From: Mogibacterium timidum ATCC 33093
Lineage (GTDB): Bacteria > Bacillota > Clostridia > Peptostreptococcales > Anaerovoracaceae
Assembly: GCF_000525775.1 (NCBI RefSeq)
Contig: NZ_JALU01000004.1
Span: 62,001 to 126,000, forward strand
DNA length: 64,000 nt
Direction: 5' to 3'
Shown: positions 1-9,500 of the stretch, in pieces
How the letters are laid out: each line of letters opens with the position of its first letter
How positions within the stretch are numbered: position 1 is the stretch's first letter
Notes under the pieces: generated by a model
Databases searched by the model: none
What the model was told of the DNA's origin: nothing
Seen by the model: the letters and a program-made list of their open reading frames with translations, nothing else
Program-made: the position numbers and the translations under genes

Positions 1-1556
1 TGAAGAGAGACGGCAACAAATATTTCGGACCGTATTCGGATAGCGGAGCGGTAAGCAGGATAATTAAGCTGATTGACGAGATTTATCCCGTCAAGAAGTG
101 CAAGACCAAGGAGTTCCCTGCAAATGTCCGTCCGTGCCTAAACTACTATATCGGTAAGTGCAAAGGTATCTGCATTAATGCCGCAGACAAATCCGAGTAT
201 GATGAGATGATAGAGAGCATACTCAAGATTTTGAATGGCAAGGATGCAAAGCTGATAAAAGACTTGAAGGGGAAAATGCTGGAGGCATCCGATAAGCTTG
301 AATATGAAGAGGCGGCAAAGTACAGAGATTACATAAATGCTTTTAAGGCGCTTGGCGAGACACAGCGTGCCACTATGGCGAGTGATAGGGATGTGGATGT
401 CCTGCTGCCGCTTGCTGCTCAGAATAGTCAGATAGTTGCGCAATACAAGGTGAGAGAGGGGAAGCTCCTCGGCAGGGAAATACACTATATGGATGAGGCG
501 GATCCGGAGCTCGGGGGCTCCGGGAATGAATTGATTGAGGCGTTTATCAAGCAGTACTATACGGGAAGTGCAAAGCTGCCAAAGGAAATTTTGCTGACCG
601 AGCATATTGATGAAGAGGACCTTGTCAAGGGACTTCTCGATAACACCAACGCCGAAAATGCCAAGGCAAAGAGTGATACGGCACACCGTACCAAGATTAC
701 AGTTCCTGAGCGCGGCGAGAAAAAGGCTATTCTCGATCTCGCAATCAGCGACTCTCTGCAGGTTGTCAAAGGGCTTGATGAAAGAGCTGAACGGGACGCG
801 GAGAAGAGGGACAATCTGAGAAATGAGATAACCAAGCTTATTAAGCGCGCGTCAGATATTGAAGGCTCTGTCCCATACATAATAGAAGATGGAGATGATA
901 GAGAGTATCGCATCGAAGCGTATGATATATCCAACATGAATGGGCTTGATACTGTAGGAGCAATGGTCGTGTATGAGGGAGCAAAGCCTGTCAGGAATGA
1001 TTACAGGAAATTCAAGATAAAGAGTGCCGACGCAGAGGGTGATGACTACGCTTCACTGCAGGAGGTCATATATAGGAGGCTGAAGCGAGCTAAGGATAAC
1101 GATGCGGGGTTCAACAGGTATCCGGACATATTTTTCATAGATGGAGGCCTCGGACAGGTGCATGCGGTACAAAATGTTGTCGCTGCATTTCGTATGTCGA
1201 TACCGGTTGTCGGTCTTGCGAAGGATGACGTACACAGAACTAGAGCGATTATATTCGGTGATGGAACTGAGATTGAGCTCAGGGACGAGCCGATGCTGTA
1301 TAGCTATTGCGGCAGAATACAGGAAGAGGTGCATAGGTTTGCAATAACCTTCCAGCGGGGCAGACGGACATCGAAGATGACAAAGTCTGCGCTTGAGGAA
1401 ATACCGGGGATCGGTCCTGCCAGACGAAAAGAATTGCTCAGACATTTTAAAAATATCGAATCGATTAAGCGCGCAAGCTACGATGAGCTGCTGGAGTGCG
1501 ATTCCATCAGCAGTAAGGCGGCTGAAAACATTCTTGAATACTTTGGCAAGAAATAG
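1..1556 (+). CDS. uvrC: UvrABC excinuclease subunit C, 5'-truncated by the window edge
   Basis: UvrC makes the two incisions in nucleotide excision repair after UvrB is loaded. The reading frame is already open at base 3, so the start codon and the N-terminal GIY-YIG catalytic motif lie outside the window. The 517 visible residues begin in the end of the GIY-YIG domain (FGPYSDSG). A UVR motif that contacts UvrB follows (YEEAAKYRDY, near base 320). Next is the RNase H-like C-terminal nuclease domain (YDISNMNG, then IDGGLGQVHA near 1140), and finally a helix-hairpin-helix pair (EIPGIGPARRKELL near 1400). Length and order are normal for the family. The next gene has its own promoter. Confidence 0.97.
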   Translation, partial: KRDGNKYFGPYSDSGAVSRIIKLIDEIYPVKKCKTKEFPANVRPCLNYYIGKCKGICINAADKSEYDEMIESILKILNGKDAKLIKDLKGKMLEASDKLEYEEAAKYRDYINAFKALGETQRATMASDRDVDVLLPLAAQNSQIVAQYKVREGKLLGREIHYMDEADPELGGSGNELIEAFIKQYYTGSAKLPKEILLTEHIDEEDLVKGLLDNTNAENAKAKSDTAHRTKITVPERGEKKAILDLAISDSLQVVKGLDERAERDAEKRDNLRNEITKLIKRASDIEGSVPYIIEDGDDREYRIEAYDISNMNGLDTVGAMVVYEGAKPVRNDYRKFKIKSADAEGDDYASLQEVIYRRLKRAKDNDAGFNRYPDIFFIDGGLGQVHAVQNVVAAFRMSIPVVGLAKDDVHRTRAIIFGDGTEIELRDEPMLYSYCGRIQEEVHRFAITFQRGRRTSKMTKSALEEIPGIGPARRKELLRHFKNIESIKRASYDELLECDSISSKAAENILEYFGKK

Positions 1557-1566
1557 CGGAAATACA

Positions 1567-1595
1567 TTGATAAATGAACATAATAATGTTATATT
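1567..1595 (+). promoter_or_regulatory. Sigma-A-type promoter of the DUF1292 gene
   Basis: TTGATA (1567-1572), a 17-base spacer and TATATT (1590-1595). It begins 11 bases after the uvrC stop and lies 34 bases before the start codon at 1629, so the small gene can be transcribed without uvrC. Confidence 0.55.
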
Positions 1596-1628
1596 AACCT
1601 CACAGTGATAGAGAAAAGGAGAGTAACC

Positions 1629-1910
1629 ATGTCTCAGGAAGAACGCAACATGATTGAAGAGGAAGAGGATATTATCACTCTTGAGTTTGATGACGGAACT
1701 GCAGTTGATTGTGATGTTTTAGGAACATTCGAGGCCGATTCGAAGGAGTATATAGCACTTGCACCAATCGACGGTACAGACGACGTGTACATCTACGGCT
1801 ACAAGGATATAGATCCTGAAACATTTGATATCGTTGACATCGATGACGAGGATGAATTCAACAACGCAGTAAAGGCTTTCGAAGCAGCAATGTCTGAGGT
1901 AGATGAATAG
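1629..1910 (+). CDS. DUF1292 family small acidic protein
   Basis: 93 residues, very acidic, with the beta-rich core typical of DUF1292 proteins (ITLEFDDGTAVDCDVLGTF, then YIALAPIDG and VYIYGYKD). Its function is unknown; the family is common in Clostridia and Bacilli, often next to housekeeping genes. The start at 1629 was preferred over an upstream in-frame codon at 1605 because AAAGGAGAG (1615-1623) sits at correct spacing and the conserved region begins just after it. The gene is monocistronic, with a promoter at 1567 and a terminator at 1940. Confidence 0.85.
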   Translation: MSQEERNMIEEEEDIITLEFDDGTAVDCDVLGTFEADSKEYIALAPIDGTDDVYIYGYKDIDPETFDIVDIDDEDEFNNAVKAFEAAMSEVDE

Positions 1911-1939
1911 TATATGCTGCTATAGATTAGATATTGTTT

Positions 1940-1967
1940 ACCGCGCTGAGTGCTTCGGCGCGGTTTT
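1940..1967 (+). terminator. Rho-independent terminator after the DUF1292 gene
   Basis: A 7-bp stem (ACCGCGC, 1940-1946, with GCGCGGT, 1958-1964) is followed by a short T run. Confidence 0.75.
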
Positions 1968-1984
1968 ACTGTGATTATTTAATG

Positions 1985-2013
1985 TTTACAAGGTGCGGAT
2001 ATTATTGTATAAT
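1985..2013 (+). promoter_or_regulatory. Promoter of the tRNA-Leu gene
   Basis: TTTACA (1985-1990), 17-base spacer, perfect TATAAT (2008-2013). The tRNA begins 34 bases after the -10 element. Confidence 0.8.
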
Positions 2014-2046
2014 GTCACCTGTCTATTTGAATTATTGATTAAATGA

Positions 2047-2132
2047 GCGGATGTGGCGGAATTGGCAGACGCGCACGGTTCAGGTCCGTGTGACCACCAG
2101 TCATGAGGGTTCGAGTCCCTCCATCCGCACCA
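2047..2132 (+). tRNA. tRNA-Leu (anticodon CAG)
   Basis: 86 bases with an encoded 3' CCA. The acceptor arm GCGGATG pairs with CATCCGC. The anticodon stem CACGG/CCGTG encloses the loop TTCAGGT, giving anticodon CAG, which reads CUG. The long variable arm expected of a class II leucine tRNA is present, and the T arm carries GGTTCGAGTCC. A strong promoter precedes it and a perfect terminator follows directly. Confidence 0.96.
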
Positions 2133-2136
2133 GGCT

Positions 2137-2164
2137 ACCCTTGCTCAGGCAAGGGTTCTTTTTT
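2137..2164 (+). terminator. Intrinsic terminator between tRNA-Leu and murI
   Basis: Perfect 8-bp stem ACCCTTGC (2137-2144) / GCAAGGGT (2149-2156), loop TCAG, then TCTTTTTT. It ends only a few bases before the murI ribosome binding site, and no other promoter is evident for murI. It may therefore act as an attenuator as well as ending the tRNA transcript. Confidence 0.85.
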
Positions 2165-2177
2165 CAAGGAGAAGGAT

Positions 2178-2978
2178 ATGGACAACAGAGCTATAGGGTT
2201 CTTTGATTCGGGATTAGGCGGACTGACTAGCATACCTGTTCTCAAGAAAACTCTTCCAAATGAAAAAGTCTTGTATTTTGGAGATACTGCGAGGACACCA
2301 TACGGATCCAAGTCGCCGGAAACTGTGCGCAAGTTCTCCGCGCAGATTGTAGACTATCTGGTTAGCAAAAATGTAAAGTTGATTGTGATAGCCTGCAACA
2401 CTGTTACTGCTATGGCGCTAGACATGCTGAGGGATCTGCATCCGGATGTTCCGATAGTTGGAGTAATAGAGCCGACGGCCAGGCACGTTGCAGCTGACGG
2501 AGTAGATAATGTCGGTATCATCGGAACCAAGGTCACGATTGGGAGCGGAGTATATGCCGAGAGGATTCATGAACTTAATCCCGGCATCAGAACACATAGC
2601 CTGGCGTGTCCGGCGCTTGTACCGTTGATTGAAGATGGGATTATTGACAACGAGATTATGGATCTCACGGTCAGGTACTATATGGATGACTTCGTAAAGA
2701 AAAATCAAATCAACAGTCTTATCCTCGGATGTACACATTATCCGCTGATAGCAAGCAATATCGAGAAGCTTTATCCGGACATAAAGCTTTATAATTCATC
2801 TGCGGAGGTTATCAGTGATGTGGTAAAAATCCTAACAGAGGGTGAGCTGCTGGCATCGGAAAACGAATTTCCGGACAGATTTTACGCCAGCGATCTGTCG
2901 GAAAGCTTCCTGAGGATGACAGATACGCTATTTGAAGGGTACGATACAAAAATTAAATTAAAGAAACTAGACGAATAG
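2178..2978 (+). CDS. murI: Glutamate racemase
   Basis: This enzyme interconverts L- and D-glutamate, supplying D-Glu for peptidoglycan in the cytoplasm. The protein has 266 residues, the usual length. The two catalytic cysteines are in VIACNTVTA and LILGCTHYPL; the N-terminal motif FFDSGLGG carries the acidic helper residue, and FGDTARTPYGSKS is family-typical. The start at 2178 has AGGAGAAGG upstream; an in-frame codon further upstream would lie inside the tRNA. Transcription must pass or bypass the terminator at 2137-2164. Its own terminator follows the stop codon directly. Confidence 0.96.
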   Translation: MDNRAIGFFDSGLGGLTSIPVLKKTLPNEKVLYFGDTARTPYGSKSPETVRKFSAQIVDYLVSKNVKLIVIACNTVTAMALDMLRDLHPDVPIVGVIEPTARHVAADGVDNVGIIGTKVTIGSGVYAERIHELNPGIRTHSLACPALVPLIEDGIIDNEIMDLTVRYYMDDFVKKNQINSLILGCTHYPLIASNIEKLYPDIKLYNSSAEVISDVVKILTEGELLASENEFPDRFYASDLSESFLRMTDTLFEGYDTKIKLKKLDE

Positions 2979-3000
2979 TACCGCGAAAGCGGTATTTTTT
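2979..3000 (+). terminator. Terminator after murI
   Basis: TACCGC / GCGGTA with a GAAA tetraloop (2979-2994), followed by six T residues. It starts one base after the stop codon. Confidence 0.9.
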
Positions 3001-3053
3001 ATGTTAAAAGTGTGTAAAAAAGCTCAAAACTATGTGCCAAACAGCCTATCGCA

Positions 3054-3082
3054 TTGACAAAATCAGCACTTTTATGTAGAAT
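3054..3082 (+). promoter_or_regulatory. Promoter of the CYTH-domain gene
   Basis: Consensus TTGACA (3054-3059), 17-base spacer, TAGAAT (3077-3082) preceded by TG. Confidence 0.8.
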
Positions 3083-3130
3083 CAATTGATATTATGAAGA
3101 ATGCCGTGGTGGCGGCTATTGGGAGTATAT

Positions 3131-3745
3131 ATGGAAACAGAGTTTAAATTTCGCATCGATGATTCGTCTCTTGTTGACAAGATTTTGGGGGACTCTATGC
3201 TGGATGATTACGTTGACCGTAATACCCTGGAAGAAATCAGCATGAAGGCGATTTATTTTGACACAGATAATTTGGATCTTCGCAAGGCAGGGATTGCCTA
3301 CAGGGTCAGATATGAAAATGACCGAATTACCGCGACAATAAAGTGGGACAATAGGGTTGAAGCCGGGCTTCATTCGAGAGAAGAGTTCAATCTGGTTATC
3401 AACGACGAGCGATTCGCTCTTGAACCGGACATCGACGCATTCGAGTCAAGCGATGCGTATGACGTACTTATCAAGGCCGCAGGCAAGAAGAAGCTGCACG
3501 AAGTAGTCAAGATGGATTTTATTAGAAGGCTTCTCAAAATCGACACGGGCGATTCGATAAGCGCACTGTCGTTTGACATTGGAACAATTTATGGCGAATC
3601 CGGTGAGGTCCCGATTTCAGAAATGGAGTTGGAGTGGTATCACGGCAGCGAAGATGATTTCAAGTACATAGCGAGAAAGCTTGCGGAGAAGTACAATCTT
3701 AATCCGGAGAACATTTCCAAGCTACAGAAGGGATTTGCCGATTAA
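3131..3745 (+). CDS. CYTH domain protein (triphosphate tunnel metalloenzyme family)
   Basis: 204 residues. The defining ExExK motif is at the very N-terminus (ETEFK). Further charged strands expected of a triphosphate-binding beta tunnel follow (YRVRYEND, TIKWDN, DFIRRLLKI and SEMELEWYHG). Known members are class IV adenylate cyclases, thiamine triphosphatases and inorganic triphosphatases; the substrate cannot be read from sequence, but inorganic triphosphate hydrolysis is common in Clostridia (inference). The start at 3131 was chosen because GGAG lies 7 bases upstream and the ExExK motif must sit near the N-terminus. The gene has its own promoter. Confidence 0.88.
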   Translation: METEFKFRIDDSSLVDKILGDSMLDDYVDRNTLEEISMKAIYFDTDNLDLRKAGIAYRVRYENDRITATIKWDNRVEAGLHSREEFNLVINDERFALEPDIDAFESSDAYDVLIKAAGKKKLHEVVKMDFIRRLLKIDTGDSISALSFDIGTIYGESGEVPISEMELEWYHGSEDDFKYIARKLAEKYNLNPENISKLQKGFAD

Positions 3746-3819
3746 CTGCAACGCAGAACCATATACACAACATAATATCGACATTAATTATTTAGAAACA
3801 AAATTTAGGAGGCTATATA

Positions 3820-5142
3820 ATGAACACTAACCTTATTTCCAAGGAAGACAACATCGCAAAATTCACTGTCGTCTTCACAGCTGATGAGTTCGAGGATGCG
3901 ATTGTAGACGCGTACAAAAAGAACAAGGATAAGTTCTCAATCGACGGTTTCCGCAAGGGTAAAGCTCCAAGAAAGATCATCGAGAGCAACTATGGAAATG
4001 ACATATTCTACGATGAGGCTCTTAACGGCTTGCTCAACAAGGCATATCCTGAAGCAGTGGTTGAACTCGATTTAGAGGTTGTTGCTAACCCTCAGCTTGA
4101 GATTGGTGAGATTAAGAAGGGCGATGAAGTTACAGTAATAGCGACTGTGCAGCTCTTCCCTGAGATAGAGGTTAAGAATTACAAGGGCCTGGAGGTGACA
4201 AAGGTTGCTTCGGAGGTTACAGATGCCGACGTTGATGCAGACCTGAAGAGGATTCAACAGAGCCAGGCCAGGCTTGAGACTGTAGAAGGTCGCAAGACTC
4301 AGGATGGAGATACTGTAGTTATCGACTTCGATGGTTCAATCGACGGAAAGCACTTCGACGGTGGTAATGCTGAAAACTTTGAGCTCAAGCTCGGTTCCGG
4401 ACAGTTCATCCCGGGATTTGAAGAACAGTTAATCGGAAAGGATGCAGGAGAAACTGTAGATGTTAAGGTTACATTCCCTGAAAATTACAACGCTAAGGAT
4501 CTTGCCGGAAAGGATGCTCTATTTGAGACTAAGATTCATGAGATCAAGGTTGAGGTACTACCGGAGATTGATGACGACCTTGCAAGTGACGTAAGTGAGT
4601 TTGAGACACTCGCTGAGCTCAAGGCTGACGTCAAGAAGAATCTCGAGAAGAATGCCAGGGACGGAGACGAGACTCAGATGAAGAATGAGCTTCTCGATAA
4701 GCTCTGTGAGACTAACGAGGTTGATGTTCCGGCTTCAATGGTTGAGGATGAGATAGACAGAATGCTAAACGAGATGAATCAGCAGCTAACTTATCAGGGC
4801 ATGTCACTCGATCAGTACATGCAGATTCTCGGACAGACTATGAAGGATGTAAGAGAGGGAGCCAGAGTGGATGCCAATAAGAGAGTTGCAATGAGAATTC
4901 TCATCAGAGCAGTCGTAGCTAAGGAAGGCATCGAAGCAACAGAGGCTGAACTTGAGGATGAGCTCAGGAAGTTCGCTGAACAGTACGGCCAGACTGTTGA
5001 GCAGGTTAAGAAGGTAATGGGCGAGGACAACATGAAGTTCTTCGCTGAGGACGTTAAGACTCGCAAGGCAATCGACTTCATGTTCGATAATGCTAAGCTG
5101 GTTGAAAAGAAGGAAGAGAAGGCAGAAGAGGAGAGCAAGTAA
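3820..5142 (+). CDS. tig: Trigger factor
   Basis: Ribosome-associated chaperone and prolyl isomerase that meets nascent chains at the exit tunnel. The protein has 440 residues. The ribosome-binding loop is GFRKGKAPR (near residue 45). The FKBP-type isomerase domain is at roughly 160-245 (GDTVVIDFDGSIDG and SGQFIPGFEEQLIG). A long helical C-terminal chaperone region follows, ending in a Lys/Glu-rich tail. The ribosome binding site is TTAGGAGG. It heads the order tig-clpP-clpX-lon found in many Firmicutes, joining de novo folding to proteolysis. Confidence 0.97.
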   Translation: MNTNLISKEDNIAKFTVVFTADEFEDAIVDAYKKNKDKFSIDGFRKGKAPRKIIESNYGNDIFYDEALNGLLNKAYPEAVVELDLEVVANPQLEIGEIKKGDEVTVIATVQLFPEIEVKNYKGLEVTKVASEVTDADVDADLKRIQQSQARLETVEGRKTQDGDTVVIDFDGSIDGKHFDGGNAENFELKLGSGQFIPGFEEQLIGKDAGETVDVKVTFPENYNAKDLAGKDALFETKIHEIKVEVLPEIDDDLASDVSEFETLAELKADVKKNLEKNARDGDETQMKNELLDKLCETNEVDVPASMVEDEIDRMLNEMNQQLTYQGMSLDQYMQILGQTMKDVREGARVDANKRVAMRILIRAVVAKEGIEATEAELEDELRKFAEQYGQTVEQVKKVMGEDNMKFFAEDVKTRKAIDFMFDNAKLVEKKEEKAEEESK

Positions 5143-5183
5143 GCTGTCCTCTGTGATAGATCTGCCACAAGGAGGAGAATATA

Positions 5184-5777
5184 GTGAGTTTAATACCTTA
5201 CGTAGTTGAGCAGACAGGCGGCGGTGAACGCAGCTATGACATCTATTCCCGATTGCTCAAGGATAGAATTATCTTTATAGATCAGGAGATAGATGATCAT
5301 CTCGCCAGCGTGGTTGTTGCACAGCTATTATTTCTCGAAGCCGAAGATCCCGAGAAGGATATAAATATCTATATCAATTCACCGGGCGGCTCCGTAACGG
5401 CAGGCACGGGTATCTACGATACTATGAATTATGTTAAGCCTGATATTGCTACCATCTGCTTCGGCATGGCTGCCAGCATGGGCGCGGTTCTCCTGGCAGC
5501 CGGTACAAAGGGTAAGCGCTTTGCGCTTCCTAGCGCTGAGATTATGATTCATCAGCCGCTCGGAGGAGCCAAGGGACAGGCGTCTGATATCAAGATTCAG
5601 GCGGAATGGATGCAGAAGACTAAGGAAAAGCTAAACACCATCTTGTCAGAGGCAACCGGACAGCCTTATGAGACTATAGTCAGGGATACAGACCGTGATA
5701 ACTTCATGTCTGCTTCCGAGGCGGTTGAGTACGGTTTAGTCGATAAGGTACTGACAAAGGAAGAATCGGGCAAATAA
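5184..5777 (+). CDS. clpP: ATP-dependent Clp protease proteolytic subunit
   Basis: Serine peptidase forming the tetradecameric chamber that degrades substrates fed by ClpX or ClpC. The protein has 197 residues, the standard length. The nucleophile serine is in [13 protein letters not shown] and the catalytic histidine in [12 protein letters not shown]. The start is GTG at 5184, supported by AAGGAGGAG and by the conserved N-terminus ([20 protein letters not shown]). The gene lies 41 bases after tig and 12 bases before clpX, so all three are probably cotranscribed. Confidence 0.97.
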   Translation: MSLIPYVVEQTGGGERSYDIYSRLLKDRIIFIDQEIDDHLASVVVAQLLFLEAEDPEKDINIYINSPGGSVTAGTGIYDTMNYVKPDIATICFGMAASMGAVLLAAGTKGKRFALPSAEIMIHQPLGGAKGQASDIKIQAEWMQKTKEKLNTILSEATGQPYETIVRDTDRDNFMSASEAVEYGLVDKVLTKEESGK

Positions 5778-5789
5778 CGGGAGGCGGAC

Positions 5790-7061
5790 TTGGAGAATAA
5801 CTATAAACCCAATGAGTTGGTGTGCTCCTTCTGCGGCAAGACAAGCTCTCAGGTAAGGCGAATTATAGTAGGTCAGGATGTAAATATTTGTAACGAGTGT
5901 ATTGAACTGTGTTCCGAGCTCCTCAAGGAGGATGGAATTACCGGGGAGGCGCACGAGACACTGACTTCTTTACCAACTCCGAAGGAGATTGCAGCAGAAT
6001 TAGGAGAATATGTAATCGAGCAGGATGAGGCTAAGAAAAGCCTGGCGGTTGCCGTTTACAATCACTATAAGAGAATAAAATATTTAGAGAACAATTCGGC
6101 AGACAGCGGTAAGGCTGCAGTGGAGCTGCAGAAGAGCAATGTGCTTATGCTTGGACCGACGGGGAGCGGCAAGACGCTGCTGGCACAGACTATGGCGCAT
6201 ATACTGGATGTTCCGTTTGCGATTGTGGATGCTACATCGCTCACAGAGGCCGGATATGTAGGAGAGGATGTGGAGAACATCCTGCTCAGGCTGTATCAGG
6301 CTGCAGACGGTGATTTGGAGAGAGCCCAAAAAGGAATTATCTACATCGATGAGATTGACAAGATAGCACGCAAGTCAGAGAACACATCAATCACAAGAGA
6401 TGTTAGCGGAGAAGGCGTGCAGCAGGCGTTGCTCAAGATTATCGAGGGGACTGTCGCCAACGTTCCGCCACAAGGTGGTAGAAAGCATCCGATGCAGGAG
6501 TTCATACATTTTAACACCAAGGATGTACTGTTCATCTGCGGAGGTGCATTCGCCGGACTTGCAACAATAATCAAGCGTAGGCTTGGCAACAAGATCATCG
6601 GATTCAATTCCGCTAACAATAGTACGCATGACATCGACGAACGAGAGATTCTATCGCTTGTGGAGCCCGAGGATCTTCTCAAGTTCGGAATTATTCCGGA
6701 GCTTATCGGAAGACTTCCGGTAATCGTAGCGCTCGATGAGCTGAGCGAAGAAGCGCTCAGCAAGATTATGAGAGAGCCGCGCAATTCTCTTATCAAGCAA
6801 TACACAACTATGTTGGCAATGGATGATATTGAGCTTGAGGTTGAGGAAGATGCCGTATCGGCGATTGCCAACAAGGCGATAGAACTTAAAACCGGCGCCA
6901 GAGGACTTCGCGGCATATTTGAGAGCATGATGACAGACGTCATGTACGAATTGCCGTCGAGGAATGATGTGCGTAAGTGCATCGTCACCAAGGATACTGT
7001 AGAAAAGGGCACGATGCCTGTTCTGGTAACTGATTCTGAGGTTAAAGAAAAGGATGCATAA
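5790..7061 (+). CDS. clpX: ATP-dependent Clp protease ATP-binding subunit ClpX
   Basis: AAA+ unfoldase that delivers substrates to ClpP. The protein has 423 residues. The N-terminal zinc-binding domain has CSFCGK and CNECIELC; Walker A is GPTGSGKT; Walker B is [11 protein letters not shown]; the ClpP-docking IGF loop is in NKIIGFNS. The start is TTG at 5790 with GGGAGGCGG upstream, which gives a proper N-terminus just before the zinc domain. A rare start codon with a good ribosome binding site suggests moderated translation relative to clpP (inference). Confidence 0.96.
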   Translation: MENNYKPNELVCSFCGKTSSQVRRIIVGQDVNICNECIELCSELLKEDGITGEAHETLTSLPTPKEIAAELGEYVIEQDEAKKSLAVAVYNHYKRIKYLENNSADSGKAAVELQKSNVLMLGPTGSGKTLLAQTMAHILDVPFAIVDATSLTEAGYVGEDVENILLRLYQAADGDLERAQKGIIYIDEIDKIARKSENTSITRDVSGEGVQQALLKIIEGTVANVPPQGGRKHPMQEFIHFNTKDVLFICGGAFAGLATIIKRRLGNKIIGFNSANNSTHDIDEREILSLVEPEDLLKFGIIPELIGRLPVIVALDELSEEALSKIMREPRNSLIKQYTTMLAMDDIELEVEEDAVSAIANKAIELKTGARGLRGIFESMMTDVMYELPSRNDVRKCIVTKDTVEKGTMPVLVTDSEVKEKDA

Positions 7062-7081
7062 AATTTCAAATGACATCTCAG

Positions 7082-7105
7082 GGCGGCATTAGTATTGATG
7101 CCGTC
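7082..7105 (+). other. Hairpin between clpX and lon
   Basis: An 8-bp stem with one G-T pair (GGCGGCAT, 7082-7089 / ATGCCGTC, 7098-7105). No T run follows, so it is a weak terminator or an mRNA processing or stability element separating lon from the clp genes. Confidence 0.5.
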
Positions 7106-7133
7106 TTGTGGTATAGGGACACAGGAGGAGAGT

Positions 7134-9497
7134 ATGAAAGTGAGAATACCGTTCATACCGCTAAGGGGACAGACATTCTTTCCAAACACAATAGTGGGAT
7201 TTGATATTGGAAGAGATAAGTCACTTAAGTCGTTAGACGCAGCGATGAATGAAGATAAATATCTAGTAGTTGCGACCCAGAAGGACGTTTCTATAAATGC
7301 CCCAAAGGAAGAAGACATATACATGACAGGCGTGCTTATCCGCGTTAAGCAGGTTGTAAAGCGCCATGAGGAATACGTGCGGGTGCTCGCGGAGTGCGAG
7401 AATCGCGTCAAAATTTCAGCAATATATGATGAGGATGATACACTGTATTGCGACTGTGAAATGGCAGATGCAGTCGTAGATGAGAATGACGAAATCAATC
7501 TCGCAGCTCTTACCCGAGTTCTCAAGCAGACATATTATAAATACGTTGAGATGAGCAATGCCGGAGAAGCAGCAGCTCGTGCGCTGATTGACGGTGTGGA
7601 TGACCCTGCAGCTCTGGCCAACATAATTGCCGGTGAGCTGGATGCAACTTACGATGTGCTACAGGGATTGCTGGAGCTGGACTCTGTAAGCGACCTGATA
7701 GAGCAGCTTGTAGAAGCTCTCAGCAGAGAGAATCAGGTGCTTGCGCTGACTAAACGCATCAACAACAGAGTGATGAAGAACATGAGCAAGGGTCAGCGCG
7801 AGTACTATCTGCGTGAGCAGCTCAATGTTATCAAGGAAGAGCTCGGTGAGACAGATGATGACGCTGAGGATGAGAGCAGGGCTTGGCTTGAAAAGCTGGA
7901 TGAGCTTAAACTCGATGAGAAAATAGACGAGAAGCTTCGCAAGGAAATCAACAAGTTCCGCAAGATGAACATGATGAGCCCTGACGCAAACGTGAGCAGG
8001 ACTTACATTGAGACTGTACTGGAGCTGCCTTGGAACAGCGAGTCCAAGACCAATACCAACATCCGTAAAGCCGAGAAGATTCTCAACAAAGAGCACTATG
8101 GCCTAACCAAGGTCAAGGAGAGGATTATCGAGCAGCTGGCTGTAATGCACCTTACAAAGGGTGCAAAAGGTCCGATTATCTGTCTCGTAGGGCCTCCGGG
8201 AGTTGGCAAGACTTCCATCGCTCGTTCGATTGCGCACGCGACGAACAGAGAATTTGTCAGAATGTCTCTGGGCGGAGTTCGTGATGAAGCGGAGATAAGA
8301 GGTCATAGACGGACTTACGTTGGAGCAATTCCCGGTAGAGTGATCAACAGCTTTATCGAGGTTGGAACCAACAATCCGCTATTTCTGCTTGATGAGATAG
8401 ATAAGATTGGAAATGATTTCAGGGGTGATCCTGCGTCTGCGCTGCTCGAGGTGCTCGATCCGGAGCAGAATAAATCGTTCACGGACCACTATCTGGAGGT
8501 TCCCTTTGATCTGTCCAGGGCGATGTTTATCACTACTGCAAATAGCGTCCAGACTATTCCAAGGCCGCTCCTCGACAGGATGGAGGTTATCGAACTCTCC
8601 AGCTATATCGAGGAGGAGAAACTGAACATTGCTCAGGAATATTTGGTGCCAAAGCAGCTCAAGGAGCATGCAATTCGCAGGACTCAGCTGTCGTTCTCCG
8701 AGTCGGCAATCAGAGATATAATCAACTACTATACGAGAGAAGCCGGTGTTCGTAATCTGGAGCGTGCTATCGGTGCAATCTGCCGTAAGGTGGCTAAAAA
8801 AATCGTTACGGATAAGAAGCACAAGTATCTGATTACATCTCGTAATCTAGAGAAGTATTTAGGTAAGAAGATATTTAGAGAAGACCTCGACGATCTCAAG
8901 CCTGAGGTTGGTGTAACGACAGGGATGGCTTGGACAGCTGTCGGCGGCGTGACGCTTGAAATAGAGACTATCAAGATGCCCGGCACGGGCAAACTCATAC
9001 TGACAGGACAGATGGGAGATGTCATGAAGGAGTCGGCGCAGGCTGCTCTTGGATATATCAGATCGGTCGCTTCAAAGTACGACATTCCTGATAACGTATT
9101 CAAGGACAACGATATACAAGTTCACATACCTGAGGGTGCAACTCCTAAGGACGGTCCGTCTGCAGGTGTGACGATGTGCTCCGCTCTGTTCTCAACACTG
9201 TCTGGCAAACAGGTCAGAAGAGATGTAGCAATGACCGGAGAGATAACGCTTAGAGGCAGAATACTGCCGGTCGGAGGGATCAAGGAAAAGGTACTGGCTG
9301 CGTATAGACAGGGCATCAGAAAAATACTGCTTCCGGCAGCTAACAAGCGCGATACCGAGGAAATTCCGGCATCAGTGCGCAAGAAGCTTGAGTTTGTGTT
9401 CCTTGAGACTGCAGAGGATGCATTTAAGGAGATTATTCTTGATTGTTCAGAGAAGGCAGGGAAGGCTGAAGCAGCTAACAAACAGATAAGAGGTTAA
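7134..9497 (+). CDS. lon: Lon protease (LonA)
   Basis: ATP-dependent serine protease for damaged and short-lived regulatory proteins. The protein has 787 residues. The N-terminal substrate-binding domain starts IPFIPLRGQTFFPN. The central AAA+ module has GPPGVGKTSIARSIA and FLLDEIDKIG. The C-terminal peptidase domain carries the Ser-Lys dyad in KDGPSAGVTM and GGIKEKVLAAYRQG. The start at 7134 has AGGAGGAG at 5-7 bases; a longer in-frame start at 7095 lacks a ribosome binding site and family similarity. ysxC begins 3 bases after the stop, the lon-ysxC order of many Firmicutes. Confidence 0.97.
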   Translation: MKVRIPFIPLRGQTFFPNTIVGFDIGRDKSLKSLDAAMNEDKYLVVATQKDVSINAPKEEDIYMTGVLIRVKQVVKRHEEYVRVLAECENRVKISAIYDEDDTLYCDCEMADAVVDENDEINLAALTRVLKQTYYKYVEMSNAGEAAARALIDGVDDPAALANIIAGELDATYDVLQGLLELDSVSDLIEQLVEALSRENQVLALTKRINNRVMKNMSKGQREYYLREQLNVIKEELGETDDDAEDESRAWLEKLDELKLDEKIDEKLRKEINKFRKMNMMSPDANVSRTYIETVLELPWNSESKTNTNIRKAEKILNKEHYGLTKVKERIIEQLAVMHLTKGAKGPIICLVGPPGVGKTSIARSIAHATNREFVRMSLGGVRDEAEIRGHRRTYVGAIPGRVINSFIEVGTNNPLFLLDEIDKIGNDFRGDPASALLEVLDPEQNKSFTDHYLEVPFDLSRAMFITTANSVQTIPRPLLDRMEVIELSSYIEEEKLNIAQEYLVPKQLKEHAIRRTQLSFSESAIRDIINYYTREAGVRNLERAIGAICRKVAKKIVTDKKHKYLITSRNLEKYLGKKIFREDLDDLKPEVGVTTGMAWTAVGGVTLEIETIKMPGTGKLILTGQMGDVMKESAQAALGYIRSVASKYDIPDNVFKDNDIQVHIPEGATPKDGPSAGVTMCSALFSTLSGKQVRRDVAMTGEITLRGRILPVGGIKEKVLAAYRQGIRKILLPAANKRDTEEIPASVRKKLEFVFLETAEDAFKEIILDCSEKAGKAEAANKQIRG

Positions 9498-9500
9498 GAG

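Noticed and set aside
6341-7525. 394-codon open frame on the minus strand opposite clpX and lon
   Set aside because: It is Ser/Ile/Leu-rich low-complexity translation, antisense to unmistakable clpX and lon coding sequence, with no ribosome binding site.
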